From the NCBI GenBank assembly GCA_910577685.1, contig CAJTOH010000004.1, positions 62,001 through 126,000 of the forward strand: a stretch of DNA of 64,000 nucleotides. Reading direction: 5' to 3'. A program made the translations under genes and the position numbers. The stretch comes from an uncultured Dorea sp. (GTDB lineage: Bacteria > Bacillota > Clostridia > Lachnospirales > Lachnospiraceae). Shown piece after piece: positions 33,357 through 42,232 of this stretch (position 1 is its first letter; every line of letters starts with the position of its first letter). The notes beneath the pieces are model-generated. The model saw only the letters and a program-made list of their open reading frames with translations, made no database searches and was not told where the DNA came from.

Positions 33357-34334
33357 ATGGATCAGAAATTACCATATTATCCTTATTCGGAATATCTGAA
33401 GGAGAAGTATGGGGAGAAGGTATATAAGCTGCCCGTGAACCTTCCGGCGACCTGTCCGAACAGATTGAAAGGCAGTGGATGCGCGTTTTGTTCGGAGCTA
33501 GGAACCGGGTTCGAAGCTATGGATTATCATGTTCCTGTTAAGAAACAGCTTGAAACCACAAGACAGCGTATAGAGGCAAAGTACCATGCCCGCAAGTTTA
33601 TCGCTTATTTTCAGAATTATACCAATACCTTTTTGCCTCTTGAACGTTTCCGGTCTTATATGGAAGAAGCGGCGGAAGGGAAGGATCTGGTAGAAATTGC
33701 CGTTTCAACCCGTCCGGACTGCGTTTCAACGGAATATCTTGAGGTGCTGGCGGATATTCGCAGGCGTCTTGGATTGAATATTACTATAGAACTTGGCCTG
33801 CAGACCGGCAATTATCATACGTTGGTACGGATGAACAGGGGACACACGCTGGCTGAATTCATCGACGCCGTATCTGCCGTTCATTCTTACGGATTTGAAC
33901 TTTGCGCCCATGTGATTTTGAATCTTCCGGGGGATAATCTCCTTGACGTCATTGAGACGGCAAAACTCTTATCGGCGCTTCGTGCGGAGACTGTAAAAGT
34001 CCATTCCTTATACCTTGCGAAAGGCACCCCTCTTAGCGAAGCTTACGAGAAGGGAGAAGTTACCGTTTGTTCCAAAGCCGAGTATCTGGAAAGGGCCGCA
34101 GAATTTTTGAATTATCTGGATCCTAAAATCGCTGTGGAGAGGCTTTTCAGCCGTGTTCCTGAAAAGGACGCCCTATTCTGTAATTGGGGAACAAGTTGGT
34201 GGAAACTTAGGAATGAGCTGTTAGAGCGTATGGCGGCGACGGGAAGTTATCAGGGAAAAAATTTCCGTTATCTGAACGGAGCTGCGCTCTCAGGCGTAAA
34301 GGAAGTTAGGAGGCTTGACGTTGGCTGGAAATAA
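33357..34334 (+). CDS. TIGR01212 family radical SAM protein (YhcC-like)
   Basis: A 325-residue radical SAM enzyme. The cluster cysteines are in the spaced pattern around CPNRLKGSGCAFC near residues 30-42, unlike the compact CX3CX2C of most relatives, which is characteristic of this family. The barrel follows to about 260. The reaction is not known to me. It starts at ATG 33357 after GAGAGAGG. Its 3' end overlaps the HlyD-like gene, whose ribosome binding site AGGAGG is inside this gene. Confidence 0.87.
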   Translation: MDQKLPYYPYSEYLKEKYGEKVYKLPVNLPATCPNRLKGSGCAFCSELGTGFEAMDYHVPVKKQLETTRQRIEAKYHARKFIAYFQNYTNTFLPLERFRSYMEEAAEGKDLVEIAVSTRPDCVSTEYLEVLADIRRRLGLNITIELGLQTGNYHTLVRMNRGHTLAEFIDAVSAVHSYGFELCAHVILNLPGDNLLDVIETAKLLSALRAETVKVHSLYLAKGTPLSEAYEKGEVTVCSKAEYLERAAEFLNYLDPKIAVERLFSRVPEKDALFCNWGTSWWKLRNELLERMAATGSYQGKNFRYLNGAALSGVKEVRRLDVGWK

Positions 34335-35697
34335 ATTAGCGCATATTCAGGCGTATCGTAATAAAAAGCATATGAATATCGGGCTTGCCATCTTCGGGAT
34401 TATTTTTATCTATCTGGTAATCACGATCCTGCTCTATCTGACAGGAACCCATGTATCTGCCTATGAGGTGAGGGAGGGTTCTATCTTAAGAGACAACGCG
34501 TATACGGGCTTTGTCCTGCGCAATGAGACGGTGGTACAGGCGGAAGCGGCCGGATATGTGAATTATTTTGCTCCGGAAGGCAGCAAGGTAGGAGTGAAGA
34601 CCCGTGTGTACACTTTATCCGAACATGAGCTTGATTTTGCCGATACCTCCTCCGAGGAATCGAAGAAGCTCTCTTCCGAGGAACAGGCCGCAATGCTGGT
34701 ACGGATACAGGCGTTTTCCGAAGGGTTTCAGGATGAACGGTTCAGCGATGTCTATGGCTTAAAGGATACGGTGACGACGGTTCTTGAGAGCCGCTCAAAC
34801 CAGAATCGTCAGTCACAGTTAGATATGATGGCGGGGCAGGAGGGCAGCAATATCCGGATCTATCAGGCCGCCGCAGACGGAATCATCGTTTATTCCATAG
34901 ACGGATATGAGACCTCGTCCCTTAACGATATATCAGAGTCGACGTTTTCAAAGGAGAATTATGAAAAGGCCGACCTGAAAAATAATACGGAGGTCAAGGT
35001 TGGAGATCCTGTATATAAGCTGATCAGAGACGATAACTGGAGCGTCGTAATACCTCTGCAGGAAGAAACGGTTGAAGAGATGGAGAAGATCGAATTGGTC
35101 CGCGTCCGTTTTTCCAAAGACAATGAGACTGCCGTTGCAGAGTTTTCTATCCATAAGACAGGAAATATGCATTTAGGCGTCCTGACAATGGATAGTTCTA
35201 TGATCCGTTATGCAAAAGAACGTTATCTGGATCTTGAGTTAATTCTGGAAGATGAATCGGGGCTTAAGATTCCAAAGTCGGCGGTCATAGACAAGAAGTT
35301 CTACCTGATCTCGGAAGAGTATCTGACCCAGGGCAAAAACAGCAAAGAGACGGGGGTTCTGGTGAAGCAGAAGGAAGGCGCTCCCAAGTTTCAGAGCGTG
35401 AACGTCTACGACTATGACGAGGAGACGGGCACGGCCTATCTGGGAACGGACGCCTTCGATGCGGATACGATCCTTGTAAAGCCTGACTCGGAGGATACCT
35501 GTACTCCGGACCGGACAGAAAGTATCAAAGGCGTATATAATATCAATAAGGGTTATGCCGTATTCAAGCAGGTGCATATCCTATGTGAAAGCGACGATTA
35601 TTATATCGTGGAGTCGGGAAGCGATTACGGTCTTTCTAATTATGATCATATCGCGCTGAACGGAGCCGATGTTAATGAAAACGACGTGGTATTTTAG
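34321..35697 (+). CDS. HlyD/membrane-fusion-like single-pass protein of the sepF cluster
   Basis: A 458-residue protein with a short basic N-terminus, one membrane segment at about 20-40 and a large extracellular domain with lipoyl/barrel-sandwich features (EGSILRDNAYTGFVLRNE, then AEAAGYVNYFAPEGSKV). It resembles periplasmic adaptor proteins, but no ABC or RND transporter gene is adjacent and the organism appears to lack an outer membrane. TTG 34321 is 7 bases after AGGAGG, better placed than TTG 34315. It precedes yggS, sepF and ylmH, which suggests an envelope or division role. Confidence 0.7.
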   Translation: MAGNKLAHIQAYRNKKHMNIGLAIFGIIFIYLVITILLYLTGTHVSAYEVREGSILRDNAYTGFVLRNETVVQAEAAGYVNYFAPEGSKVGVKTRVYTLSEHELDFADTSSEESKKLSSEEQAAMLVRIQAFSEGFQDERFSDVYGLKDTVTTVLESRSNQNRQSQLDMMAGQEGSNIRIYQAAADGIIVYSIDGYETSSLNDISESTFSKENYEKADLKNNTEVKVGDPVYKLIRDDNWSVVIPLQEETVEEMEKIELVRVRFSKDNETAVAEFSIHKTGNMHLGVLTMDSSMIRYAKERYLDLELILEDESGLKIPKSAVIDKKFYLISEEYLTQGKNSKETGVLVKQKEGAPKFQSVNVYDYDEETGTAYLGTDAFDADTILVKPDSEDTCTPDRTESIKGVYNINKGYAVFKQVHILCESDDYYIVESGSDYGLSNYDHIALNGADVNENDVVF

Positions 35698-35728
35698 GGT
35701 TTCAGCATTTGGAAAGGGGAGAATAAAA

Positions 35729-36424
35729 ATGCTCAAAGAAAATCTCGCATTGGTGGAAAAGGAGATTGCGGCCGCCTGTAAACGGGCCGGCCGCAGACGG
35801 GAGGACGTCACGCTGATTGCCGTCAGCAAGACGAAGCCCGTCTGTGAACTTAAGGAAGCTTATGATCTGGGAGTCCGCGTGTTCGGGGAAAACAAGGTGC
35901 AGGAGCTGGCGGATAAGTACGAGGCGCTGCCCAAAGACATTCGGTGGCATATGATCGGCCATCTGCAGCGCAATAAAGTAAAATATATAATTGATAAGGT
36001 GGAACTAATACATTCCGTCGATTCGGTCAGACTCGCCGAGACGATCGAAAAGGAGGCCGCTAAGCGGGATATTACCGTCAATATCCTGATCGAGGTAAAT
36101 GTCGCCGGGGAAGAGAGTAAATTCGGCATAGCGCCGAAAGAGCTTCCCGCCTTCGTGGAGGAAGTGGCAAAGTTCCCTCATATAAGGGTTCAGGGCCTGA
36201 TGACCATCGCCCCGTTTGTCGAAAATTCTGAGGATAATCGGCCGGTTTTTGAGAGCTTAAGAAAATTATCTGTTGACATTAAGGATAAAAAAGTTGATAA
36301 TGTTATTATGCGGGTTCTATCTATGGGGATGACGAATGATTACTCCGTTGCCGTAGAAGAGGGCGCAACCATGGTCCGGGTGGGAACCGGAATCTTTGGT
36401 GTACGCGATTATGGAAGAGTCTAG
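35729..36424 (+). CDS. yggS: YggS family pyridoxal-phosphate homeostasis protein
   Basis: A PLP-binding TIM-barrel protein without known catalysis that buffers PLP and affects amino-acid pools. The 231-residue product has the PLP-lysine motif LIAVSKTKP near residue 30 and HMIGHLQRNKVK. ATG 35729 follows AAAGGGGAG; the longer frame begins inside the previous gene. It sits directly before sepF, the usual order in Firmicutes. Confidence 0.93.
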   Translation: MLKENLALVEKEIAAACKRAGRRREDVTLIAVSKTKPVCELKEAYDLGVRVFGENKVQELADKYEALPKDIRWHMIGHLQRNKVKYIIDKVELIHSVDSVRLAETIEKEAAKRDITVNILIEVNVAGEESKFGIAPKELPAFVEEVAKFPHIRVQGLMTIAPFVENSEDNRPVFESLRKLSVDIKDKKVDNVIMRVLSMGMTNDYSVAVEEGATMVRVGTGIFGVRDYGRV

Positions 36425-36451
36425 TAACGGAAGATAGGAGCATTTTATCAT

Positions 36452-37021
36452 ATGGGAGTATTAGATAAATTTTTAGATATTATGAGACTGACTGATGACG
36501 ACGACTATGAGGACGATGAATTCTTTGACGAGGATTATGAGGACGATTACGAGGAGAAGCCGAAAAAAGGGGGGTTCTTTCGCCGTGGAAGAGACGAGTC
36601 CTACGATACGGAGGAGGACGATTACGACTATGAGCCGCCGGCGCGCTCAAGCAGGTCTTCGTCGCGTCCAAGCAGTAGCAATAAAGTGACTCCGATGCGT
36701 CAGCCGGCGTCACGCAGGAATAACAGCGTCAATATGGAGGTCTGCGTAATTAGGCCGAATTCAGTGGAGGACGCCCGGGAGATCACCGAGACTCTGCTAA
36801 GCGGGCGAACCGTAATCCTGAATCTGGAAGGTCAGGATCTGGAAATTGCACAGAGGATTATTGACTTTACTTCAGGAGCAGCTTTCGCGATCAGCGGTAA
36901 TCTGCAGAAGATTTCGAATTACATATTCTTGGTAACGCCTACGAACGTTGATATTTCAGGGGATCTGCAGGATCTTTTGAATACTTCTTTCGACGCTTCT
37001 TCTATGCGTTCCAGATTCTAG
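36452..37021 (+). CDS. sepF: Cell division protein SepF
   Basis: Anchors FtsZ filaments to the membrane and bundles them. The 189-residue product starts with an amphipathic membrane helix (MGVLDKFLDIMRL). An Asp/Glu/Tyr-rich disordered linker follows (about 14-85). The C-terminal DUF552 domain (about 92-175) contains SGRTVILNLEGQD and the FAISGNLQKIS region. The linker is strongly acidic at first, then Ser/Arg-rich. Confidence 0.93.
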   Translation: MGVLDKFLDIMRLTDDDDYEDDEFFDEDYEDDYEEKPKKGGFFRRGRDESYDTEEDDYDYEPPARSSRSSSRPSSSNKVTPMRQPASRRNNSVNMEVCVIRPNSVEDAREITETLLSGRTVILNLEGQDLEIAQRIIDFTSGAAFAISGNLQKISNYIFLVTPTNVDISGDLQDLLNTSFDASSMRSRF

Positions 37022-37038
37022 GGTACAGGTTGTGAACG

Positions 37039-37833
37039 ATGAATAAAGAAGAGACTTTACTGCAAAAAAGGCTGATTGAGTTAGCACGGACTGCGTACAT
37101 CCGCGGGATTATCACGTTCAGTGACTTTCTCAATCTGAATGAATTGAATATCCTACATACCACGCCTAAGCGTCTATTTCAATCTCAATACGTGACTAAT
37201 GGAGGGTATGGTCTATCAGAGCGTCAGATGGTTGCTTTTCTACCTGATGCTCTTTATGCGTTCCCGGATTGGGACGGAGATGCCCTGTCAGGGAGCCAAG
37301 AAATTCCCTATCCGATCCGTATTCTGGAGATTGGGCCGGTAAACCGGCGGTTCTGTGAAGAATTAAGCCATAGAGATTATCTCGGCGCTTTAATGAACCT
37401 CGGTATCGAACGGTGTAAACTGGGAGATATTATGGTGGACGGGCAGAAAGCATTATTGTTTGTGAAAGAGGAGATGGCAGGCTACATCGCAGAGAATCTG
37501 GTAAAGATCCGCCATACCTCCGTCATGGTCCGCGTCGGCGAGAACCTCCCTGAAAATTACGAACCAAAATACGAAGAGATTAAGGGGACCGTAGCGTCCA
37601 TTCGTTTAGATACCGTACTTTCTCTTGCATTTCCTGTGTCCAGAAGTAAGATTACCGCATATATCGAAGGTGCGAAGGTATTTGTCAACGGAAAACTGGT
37701 AACCAGCAACGGATACCGCCTAAGAGAAGGCGACATTATCTCAGTACGGAAGATGGGGCGTATCGTATACGACGGCGTATTATCAGAGACCAAGAAAGGG
37801 CGGTATCTTACGGTTATACGGAGATATATCTAA
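37039..37833 (+). CDS. ylmH: YlmH family RNA-binding protein (S4 domain)
   Basis: A 264-residue protein with a conserved N-terminal domain and a C-terminal S4 RNA-binding domain (about 190-250, SRSKITAYIEGAKVFVNG). Relatives in Bacillus act in ribosome quality control on stalled large subunits. It follows sepF by 17 bases, matching the Firmicutes ylm cluster. No divIVA follows here; lspA does. Confidence 0.9.
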   Translation: MNKEETLLQKRLIELARTAYIRGIITFSDFLNLNELNILHTTPKRLFQSQYVTNGGYGLSERQMVAFLPDALYAFPDWDGDALSGSQEIPYPIRILEIGPVNRRFCEELSHRDYLGALMNLGIERCKLGDIMVDGQKALLFVKEEMAGYIAENLVKIRHTSVMVRVGENLPENYEPKYEEIKGTVASIRLDTVLSLAFPVSRSKITAYIEGAKVFVNGKLVTSNGYRLREGDIISVRKMGRIVYDGVLSETKKGRYLTVIRRYI

Positions 37834-37887
37834 AAATACTTATGGGCATCGTTCGCATCAATACGGCCCGGAAAAGAGGGATATTAT

Positions 37888-38412
37888 ATGACAAAGAATA
37901 CGACTGTGAAAGAACCTGACCGGAAGATCTATTATCTTGCCGCTGTCACGGCAGTCTCTGTTCTGGTCTTTCTGGATCAGTTTACAAAGCATCTTGTTAT
38001 TGAAAAGTTGAAGGGGAATCCGCCCTTTATTATCTGGGACGGAGTATTTCAGCTTGAATATTTGGAGAACCGGGGAGCGGCGTTTGGGTTATTTCAGGAT
38101 CAAAGGATCTTCTTTTTTGTGAGCGTCTTCCTGATCAGCGCCGCGTTTATATGGTTCTTTTTAAAAGTCCCTATAGAGGGCCGATTCGCCCCCCTTTCTA
38201 TCTGCGCCGTTTTCATTATGGCAGGGGCCTGGGGGAACTGTGTGGATCGGATCGTCCTGAATTACGTGGTAGATTTCCTGTATTTTAAATTGATTGATTT
38301 TCCGATTTTTAACGTTGCGGATATCTATGTGACGACGGCCACTTTTTTATTGGCGGTACTGGTCTGTTTTTATTATAAGGAGGAAGACCTTGAAAGAATT
38401 GTTCATCATTGA
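37888..38412 (+). CDS. lspA: Lipoprotein signal peptidase II
   Basis: Aspartic membrane protease that removes signal peptides from prolipoproteins. The 174-residue product has four membrane segments. The two catalytic aspartates lie in GNCVDR (Asp about 120) and FNVAD (Asp about 145). Its 3' end contains the AAGGAGG site and overlaps the TTG start of rluD, so the two are coupled as in many bacteria. Confidence 0.95.
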   Translation: MTKNTTVKEPDRKIYYLAAVTAVSVLVFLDQFTKHLVIEKLKGNPPFIIWDGVFQLEYLENRGAAFGLFQDQRIFFFVSVFLISAAFIWFFLKVPIEGRFAPLSICAVFIMAGAWGNCVDRIVLNYVVDFLYFKLIDFPIFNVADIYVTTATFLLAVLVCFYYKEEDLERIVHH

Positions 38413-39310
38413 GAGTCAGGAAGGCGAACGGATTGACCGTTATCTGGCGGATACTATGCCAAAACAGTCAAGGTCTTATCTGCAGAAGCTGATAAAGGGC
38501 GGAAACGTCCTTGTGAATCAGGAGCCTGTGAAAGCAAGCTACAGGCTCCTGATTGGCGACCGCCTCGAGATCACCCTGCCGGATGTGAAGGAACCGGATA
38601 TTGCGGCGGAGAATATCCCTCTTGACATCCTTTATGAGGATTCGGACGTTATTATCGTCAATAAGCCCAAACAGATGGTTGTACATCCGGCTCCCGGCCA
38701 TTATAGCGGTACTCTTGTCAATGCGCTGATGTACCGCTGCAGAGAGGAGCTCTCCGGAATTAACGGCATGATGCGCCCGGGAATCGTTCATCGGATCGAT
38801 ATGGACACCACAGGCTCTCTGGTAGTATGCAAGAACGACGAGGCGCACCAAAGTCTGGCAGGGCAGTTGAAGGAACACTCCATCCGAAGAATCTATGCGG
38901 CGGTTGTCCATGGGAATATTAAAGACGACGAGGGTTCTGTGGACGCCCCTATCGGAAGGCATCCCACAGAGAGAAAGAAGATGAGTACTCATGCGAAAAA
39001 CGGAAAACCTGCCGTAACCCATTATAAGGTTCTTGAACGTTTTGGGTCCTATACCTACATCCAATGCAGGCTGGAGACGGGACGCACACATCAGATCCGC
39101 GTACACATGGCGAGTATCGGGCATCCGCTTCTCGGAGATCTGGTGTATGGACCTTCGAGATGTCCGTTCTCGGGACTTATCGGACAGACTCTTCACGCCG
39201 GGACCTTGGGCTTTATTCATCCAAGAACCGGGGAATACTTGGAGACAGAAGCGCCGCTTCCCCAATATTTCCAATCCTTATTGGAGCGTCTGAGAGGCTT
39301 TAGCGTTTAA
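38390..39310 (+). CDS. rluD: RluA/RluD family pseudouridine synthase
   Basis: Makes pseudouridines in helix 69 of 23S rRNA if it is true RluD. The 306-residue product has an S4 domain (about 12-60) and the HRIDMDTTG motif with catalytic Asp about 137. GRTHQIRVHMASIGHPLLG follows later. The start is TTG 38390, 6 bases after AAGGAGG. The lspA-rluD pairing is a well-known arrangement. Confidence 0.9.
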   Translation: MKELFIIESQEGERIDRYLADTMPKQSRSYLQKLIKGGNVLVNQEPVKASYRLLIGDRLEITLPDVKEPDIAAENIPLDILYEDSDVIIVNKPKQMVVHPAPGHYSGTLVNALMYRCREELSGINGMMRPGIVHRIDMDTTGSLVVCKNDEAHQSLAGQLKEHSIRRIYAAVVHGNIKDDEGSVDAPIGRHPTERKKMSTHAKNGKPAVTHYKVLERFGSYTYIQCRLETGRTHQIRVHMASIGHPLLGDLVYGPSRCPFSGLIGQTLHAGTLGFIHPRTGEYLETEAPLPQYFQSLLERLRGFSV

Positions 39311-39335
39311 CTTCTGTAAAATTTTTAGAAAATAA

Positions 39336-39364
39336 TATACAATTTTGCCAAATTATTATATAAT
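39336..39364 (+). promoter_or_regulatory. Possible promoter of the cytidylate-kinase-like gene
   Basis: TATACA (39336-39341) and a perfect TATAAT (39359-39364) with a 17-base spacer in a very AT-rich gap. Confidence 0.45.
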
Positions 39365-39395
39365 AGAACCATCAATTTAGAGGAGTGTGATTCGT

Positions 39396-40040
39396 ATGGC
39401 AAAAACAAATACTATTATTACAATAGGCAGACAATATGGAAGTGCAGGCAGGGAGATCGGCTATAAAGTTGCCGATCAACTTGGAATTAAACTGTACGAC
39501 AAAGAGATGCTTGACCGCGCAGCTAAAGAGAGCGGGATCTGTCAGGAGTTATTCGAGACTCATGACGAGAAGCCAACCAACAGTTTCCTGTATTCTCTGG
39601 TAATGGATACCTATTCTCTGGGATATACCTCCGGAAGTTATACGGATATGCCCATCAACCACAAGGTATTTCTGGCTCAGTTTGACGCAATTAAGAAGAT
39701 TGCCGACGAAGGGCCTTGTATTCTGGTAGGGCGGTGCGCCGACTATGCTCTGGAAGAGCATGATAATGTTATCCGGTTGTTTATCCATGCGGATTTGGAT
39801 GTACGTATTCGCCGGATCGCACGAATCTACGACCTGACGGACGCGAAGGCTAAGGAACTGATCATGAAGACGGATAAGAAGCGGTCAAGCTATTATAATT
39901 ATTACAGCAATAAAAAATGGGGAGCCGCCGACAGCTATGATTTCTGTCTGAACAGCTCTAAGCTGGGAATCGAGGGTACTGCCGACGCAATCCGTACCTT
40001 GGTGGAGATCAGGGAACGAGACAGTGAAAAAAAATTATAA
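39396..40040 (+). CDS. Cytidylate kinase-like family protein
   Basis: A 214-residue P-loop nucleotide kinase relative. The N-terminal ITIGRQYGSAGREIGYKVA is a modified P-loop, and GPCILVGRCADYALEEH is the usual second motif. The C-terminal RRIARIYDLTDAKAK region resembles the lid. True Cmk is expected elsewhere; these cytidylate kinase-like proteins are common in Clostridia and their substrate is unknown. ATG 39396, 10 bases after GAGGAG, is preferred to GTG 39387. A strong terminator follows. Confidence 0.82.
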   Translation: MAKTNTIITIGRQYGSAGREIGYKVADQLGIKLYDKEMLDRAAKESGICQELFETHDEKPTNSFLYSLVMDTYSLGYTSGSYTDMPINHKVFLAQFDAIKKIADEGPCILVGRCADYALEEHDNVIRLFIHADLDVRIRRIARIYDLTDAKAKELIMKTDKKRSSYYNYYSNKKWGAADSYDFCLNSSKLGIEGTADAIRTLVEIRERDSEKKL

Positions 40041-40048
40041 CGAATAAC

Positions 40049-40095
40049 GGGCTGTGAAAAGGGGCAGGAGGCCTGCCTTTTTTCACAGCCCTTTT
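40049..40095. terminator. Bidirectional intrinsic terminator
   Basis: A long near-perfect hairpin: GGGCTGTGAAAA at 40049-40060 pairs with the TTTTCACAGCCC arm, with an inner GGCAGG/CCTGCC stem. Runs of T lie on either side of the stem depending on strand. It separates the kinase-like gene (plus) from the TtcA-family gene (minus). Confidence 0.85.
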
Positions 40096-40099
40096 GTGG

Positions 40100-40834
40100 T
40101 TATCTGCGGTCCGGTATCCGGCTCGGCCATCCATTGATATTCCCGTTCAGGATAGCCGTAAACATCCTCTGCTTTGCCCCGGGATGTTCGCGGTTCAACT
40201 GCGCCGCAAGTTCTTTGGCATATTGCCGTTTGGTGTATCCGTCAATGGGGCATCTGCTCGTTATTACCGGAAGGTTATATTTGTTCCGGAACCCGACGAC
40301 GTCCGCCTCTTCGACGAACATCATCGGGCGGATGACGGTCAGCTCCATGCGGTCAAGATAACTGCGGGGAGAAAAAGAGTAGAACCGTCCTTCGAAAAGC
40401 ATGGAGAGTAGCATAGTCTCGATAATGTCATCCTTGTGGTGCGCATATGCAACTTTGTTGCAGCCCATATCTTTTACCGCTTTATTTAGAGCTCCCTTTC
40501 TCATCTTAGCGCAGAGGGAACAGGGATTGCTTTCCTTCCGTTCTTCAAAAAGAATATGTGCAATATCCGTTTTGACAATCTCATAAGGTACGCCCAATTC
40601 CCGGCAAAGATCTGCCACCGGTGAAAAATCACATCCCGAATATCCCAGATCCACGGTAACCGCAGATAACTGAAACGACTTCGGGTAGAATCGTTTTAGG
40701 CCATGCATGGCATAGAGCAGCGTCAAACTGTCTTTTCCTCCGGAGATGCCGACCGCAATATGATCCCCCTCTTGAATCATTGTATATTCATCGACGGCTT
40801 TTCGCGTATAACTCAAAAGCTGCTGTAATTTCAT
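40100..40834 (-). CDS. TtcA/TilS family tRNA-modifying PP-loop enzyme
   Basis: Predicted to add sulfur to a tRNA cytidine or a related position. The 244-residue product has the PP-loop SGGKDS at about 31-36 and a CSLC cysteine pair near 126-129 that would hold the iron-sulfur cluster or act in sulfur transfer. A third family cysteine lies near SRCPIDG. E. coli TtcA is longer (about 311), so this is a compact version. It is followed by the bidirectional terminator and lies 24 bases after the recombinase gene. Confidence 0.85.
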   Translation of the reverse strand: MKLQQLLSYTRKAVDEYTMIQEGDHIAVGISGGKDSLTLLYAMHGLKRFYPKSFQLSAVTVDLGYSGCDFSPVADLCRELGVPYEIVKTDIAHILFEERKESNPCSLCAKMRKGALNKAVKDMGCNKVAYAHHKDDIIETMLLSMLFEGRFYSFSPRSYLDRMELTVIRPMMFVEEADVVGFRNKYNLPVITSRCPIDGYTKRQYAKELAAQLNREHPGAKQRMFTAILNGNINGWPSRIPDRR

Positions 40835-40858
40835 GTATTCTTGTCCTTTCTTGTAATC

Positions 40859-41917
40859 TTAGGTTTCCCGCAGTTTTACGGCCGACGCAGCCCGCCGGCG
40901 GCGGTCTTCGTCAATAGCCGCATAATGCTTCTTCGTCGTATTTACGTCTTTGTGTCCCAGTACGTCCGCCACAAGGTAGATATCCCCGGTCTCCTTATAT
41001 AATGACGTGCCGTAGGTACTGCGAAGCTTGTGGGGCGTGATCTTCTTATTCGGCGTCACCTGCCGCGCATATTTCTTCACCATATTCTCAATGGCCTGGA
41101 TACCCATACGGCGTTTCTGTGTAGACAGAAACAAAGCATTTTCATGGCCGGAGAGGGGAGAGGTAGTCTTGCGGCTGCCCTCGATGTAAGTGATAAGCGC
41201 GTCCGCAACCTCGTCTCCGAAATAGACAGTCATCTGATTGCCGCCCTTACGGGTTACCGTGATCCCATTATTCTTGAAATCTACGTCGTTTATATCAAGG
41301 CCCACACACTCCGATACACGGATGCCGGTTCCAAGCAGCAAAGTAAGAATCGCTAGGTCGCGGTCCTTCGTCTTATTGTAATAAGAGAGAGCCTGTCCGG
41401 ATAACTGGCTGCCGCAATTCTCTACAAAGTCCAAGAGAAGCGCCACCTCGTCCGTATCCAGCCTGATAATCGCTTTATCATGCAGCTTGGGCATATCCAC
41501 CAGCAGCGTAGGATTCTTCGTGATAATCTGATGCTTATAGTAGTAATTATAGAAACTACGAAGTGCAGACATCTTGCGGGCGAGTCCCTTTTCACCGTTG
41601 GTTATCATTTCATTTTCCCGTTCATAGACCTTAAGATATTCCATATATTCCTCAATATCCACAGGTTCTAGCTTTTCTAAATCATCCACCCGAAACTGGT
41701 CGATCGAATAATCCTTGTATACAGGATTGTTCTCCATAAGAAAATGGAAAAATATGCGGACGTCGTATGCATAATTGATTCTTGTCCTTGCCGAGGATTT
41801 CGGTTCGATTGCCCGAAAATAATCTTTTGCAAAAGGCGGCAGGGACTTCAGAACTTCCCGAAGCCGGATTGTCTGGTCTATGCGTGTCTGTTCATGATAA
41901 TTTTTTGTGTCTGCCAT
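40859..41917 (-). CDS. Tyrosine recombinase, XerS-like
   Basis: A 352-residue site-specific recombinase with an N-terminal SAM-like DNA-binding domain (about 30-130) and a complete catalytic domain: Arg 200 (GTGIRVSE), Lys 224, His 296 and Arg 299 (PHKLRST), His 322 and Tyr 332. Size and sequence resemble XerS, the single recombinase that resolves chromosome dimers in streptococci. No phage or element genes are nearby, which supports a housekeeping role. It has its own strong promoter and is divergent from lexA. I could not find its target site here. Confidence 0.82.
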   Translation of the reverse strand: MADTKNYHEQTRIDQTIRLREVLKSLPPFAKDYFRAIEPKSSARTRINYAYDVRIFFHFLMENNPVYKDYSIDQFRVDDLEKLEPVDIEEYMEYLKVYERENEMITNGEKGLARKMSALRSFYNYYYKHQIITKNPTLLVDMPKLHDKAIIRLDTDEVALLLDFVENCGSQLSGQALSYYNKTKDRDLAILTLLLGTGIRVSECVGLDINDVDFKNNGITVTRKGGNQMTVYFGDEVADALITYIEGSRKTTSPLSGHENALFLSTQKRRMGIQAIENMVKKYARQVTPNKKITPHKLRSTYGTSLYKETGDIYLVADVLGHKDVNTTKKHYAAIDEDRRRRAASAVKLRET

Positions 41918-41996
41918 GAAAATTCCTCCTTACTAATTAAATACACTATATATTGAAAGAACTCCCAAATCCCCAATATATGTGATAATATGGTAA

Positions 41997-42025
41997 ATTA
42001 TAACATAAATGTTTCTTTTTGTCTA
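41997..42025 (-). promoter_or_regulatory. Strong sigma-A promoter of the XerS-like gene
   Basis: Read on minus, TAGACA (42025-42020) and a perfect TATAAT (42002-41997) are spaced by 17 bases. Confidence 0.7.
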
Positions 42026-42086
42026 CATCTTTTGGAAAAATCGGTATTTGTCGTATAGATCTATTTCATACTGTTCTTTCAATTCC

Positions 42087-42098
42087 GAACGTATTTTC
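42087..42098. promoter_or_regulatory. Candidate LexA box upstream of lexA
   Basis: GAAC-GTAT-TTTC matches the Firmicutes pattern GAACNNNNGTTC at 7 of 8 fixed positions. It lies 12 bases upstream of the -35 element. Confidence 0.35.
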
Positions 42099-42109
42099 TA
42101 AACATCAGT

Positions 42110-42138
42110 TTGCTATTTTCCATGTCTTGTGTTAAAAT
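42110..42138 (+). promoter_or_regulatory. Promoter of lexA
   Basis: TTGCTA (42110-42115) and TAAAAT (42133-42138), spacer 17. The -10 element is inside the first copy of the tandem repeat. Confidence 0.55.
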
Positions 42139-42218
42139 AGATATATGTTCGTGAATGATGAATATTTTGACTCTTGTGTTAAGATAGAAATATGTTCGTG
42201 AATGATAAATATTTTGAC
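42125..42218 (+). repeat. Two tandem 47-base repeats in the lexA upstream region
   Basis: Copies at 42125-42171 and 42172-42218 differ at only 3 of 47 positions. Each carries the sequence ATATGTTCGTGAATGAT, whose GTTCG is half of a LexA box, and an AT-rich -10-like segment (TAAAAT or TAAGAT). The second copy ends 14 bases before the lexA ATG, just before the AAAGGAGG site. Confidence 0.9.
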
Positions 42219-42232
42219 AAAGGAGGTTTCGT

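Noticed and set aside
38468..39274. Minus-strand frame opposite rluD
   Set aside because: Shadow of the rluD frame; no start signal or motif.
40859..41917. Integrase of a mobile element
   Set aside because: Closest in form to the housekeeping XerS type, and no element genes or flanking repeats are visible around it.
42125..42218. CRISPR-like array
   Set aside because: Only two directly adjoining copies without spacers; it is a simple tandem duplication.
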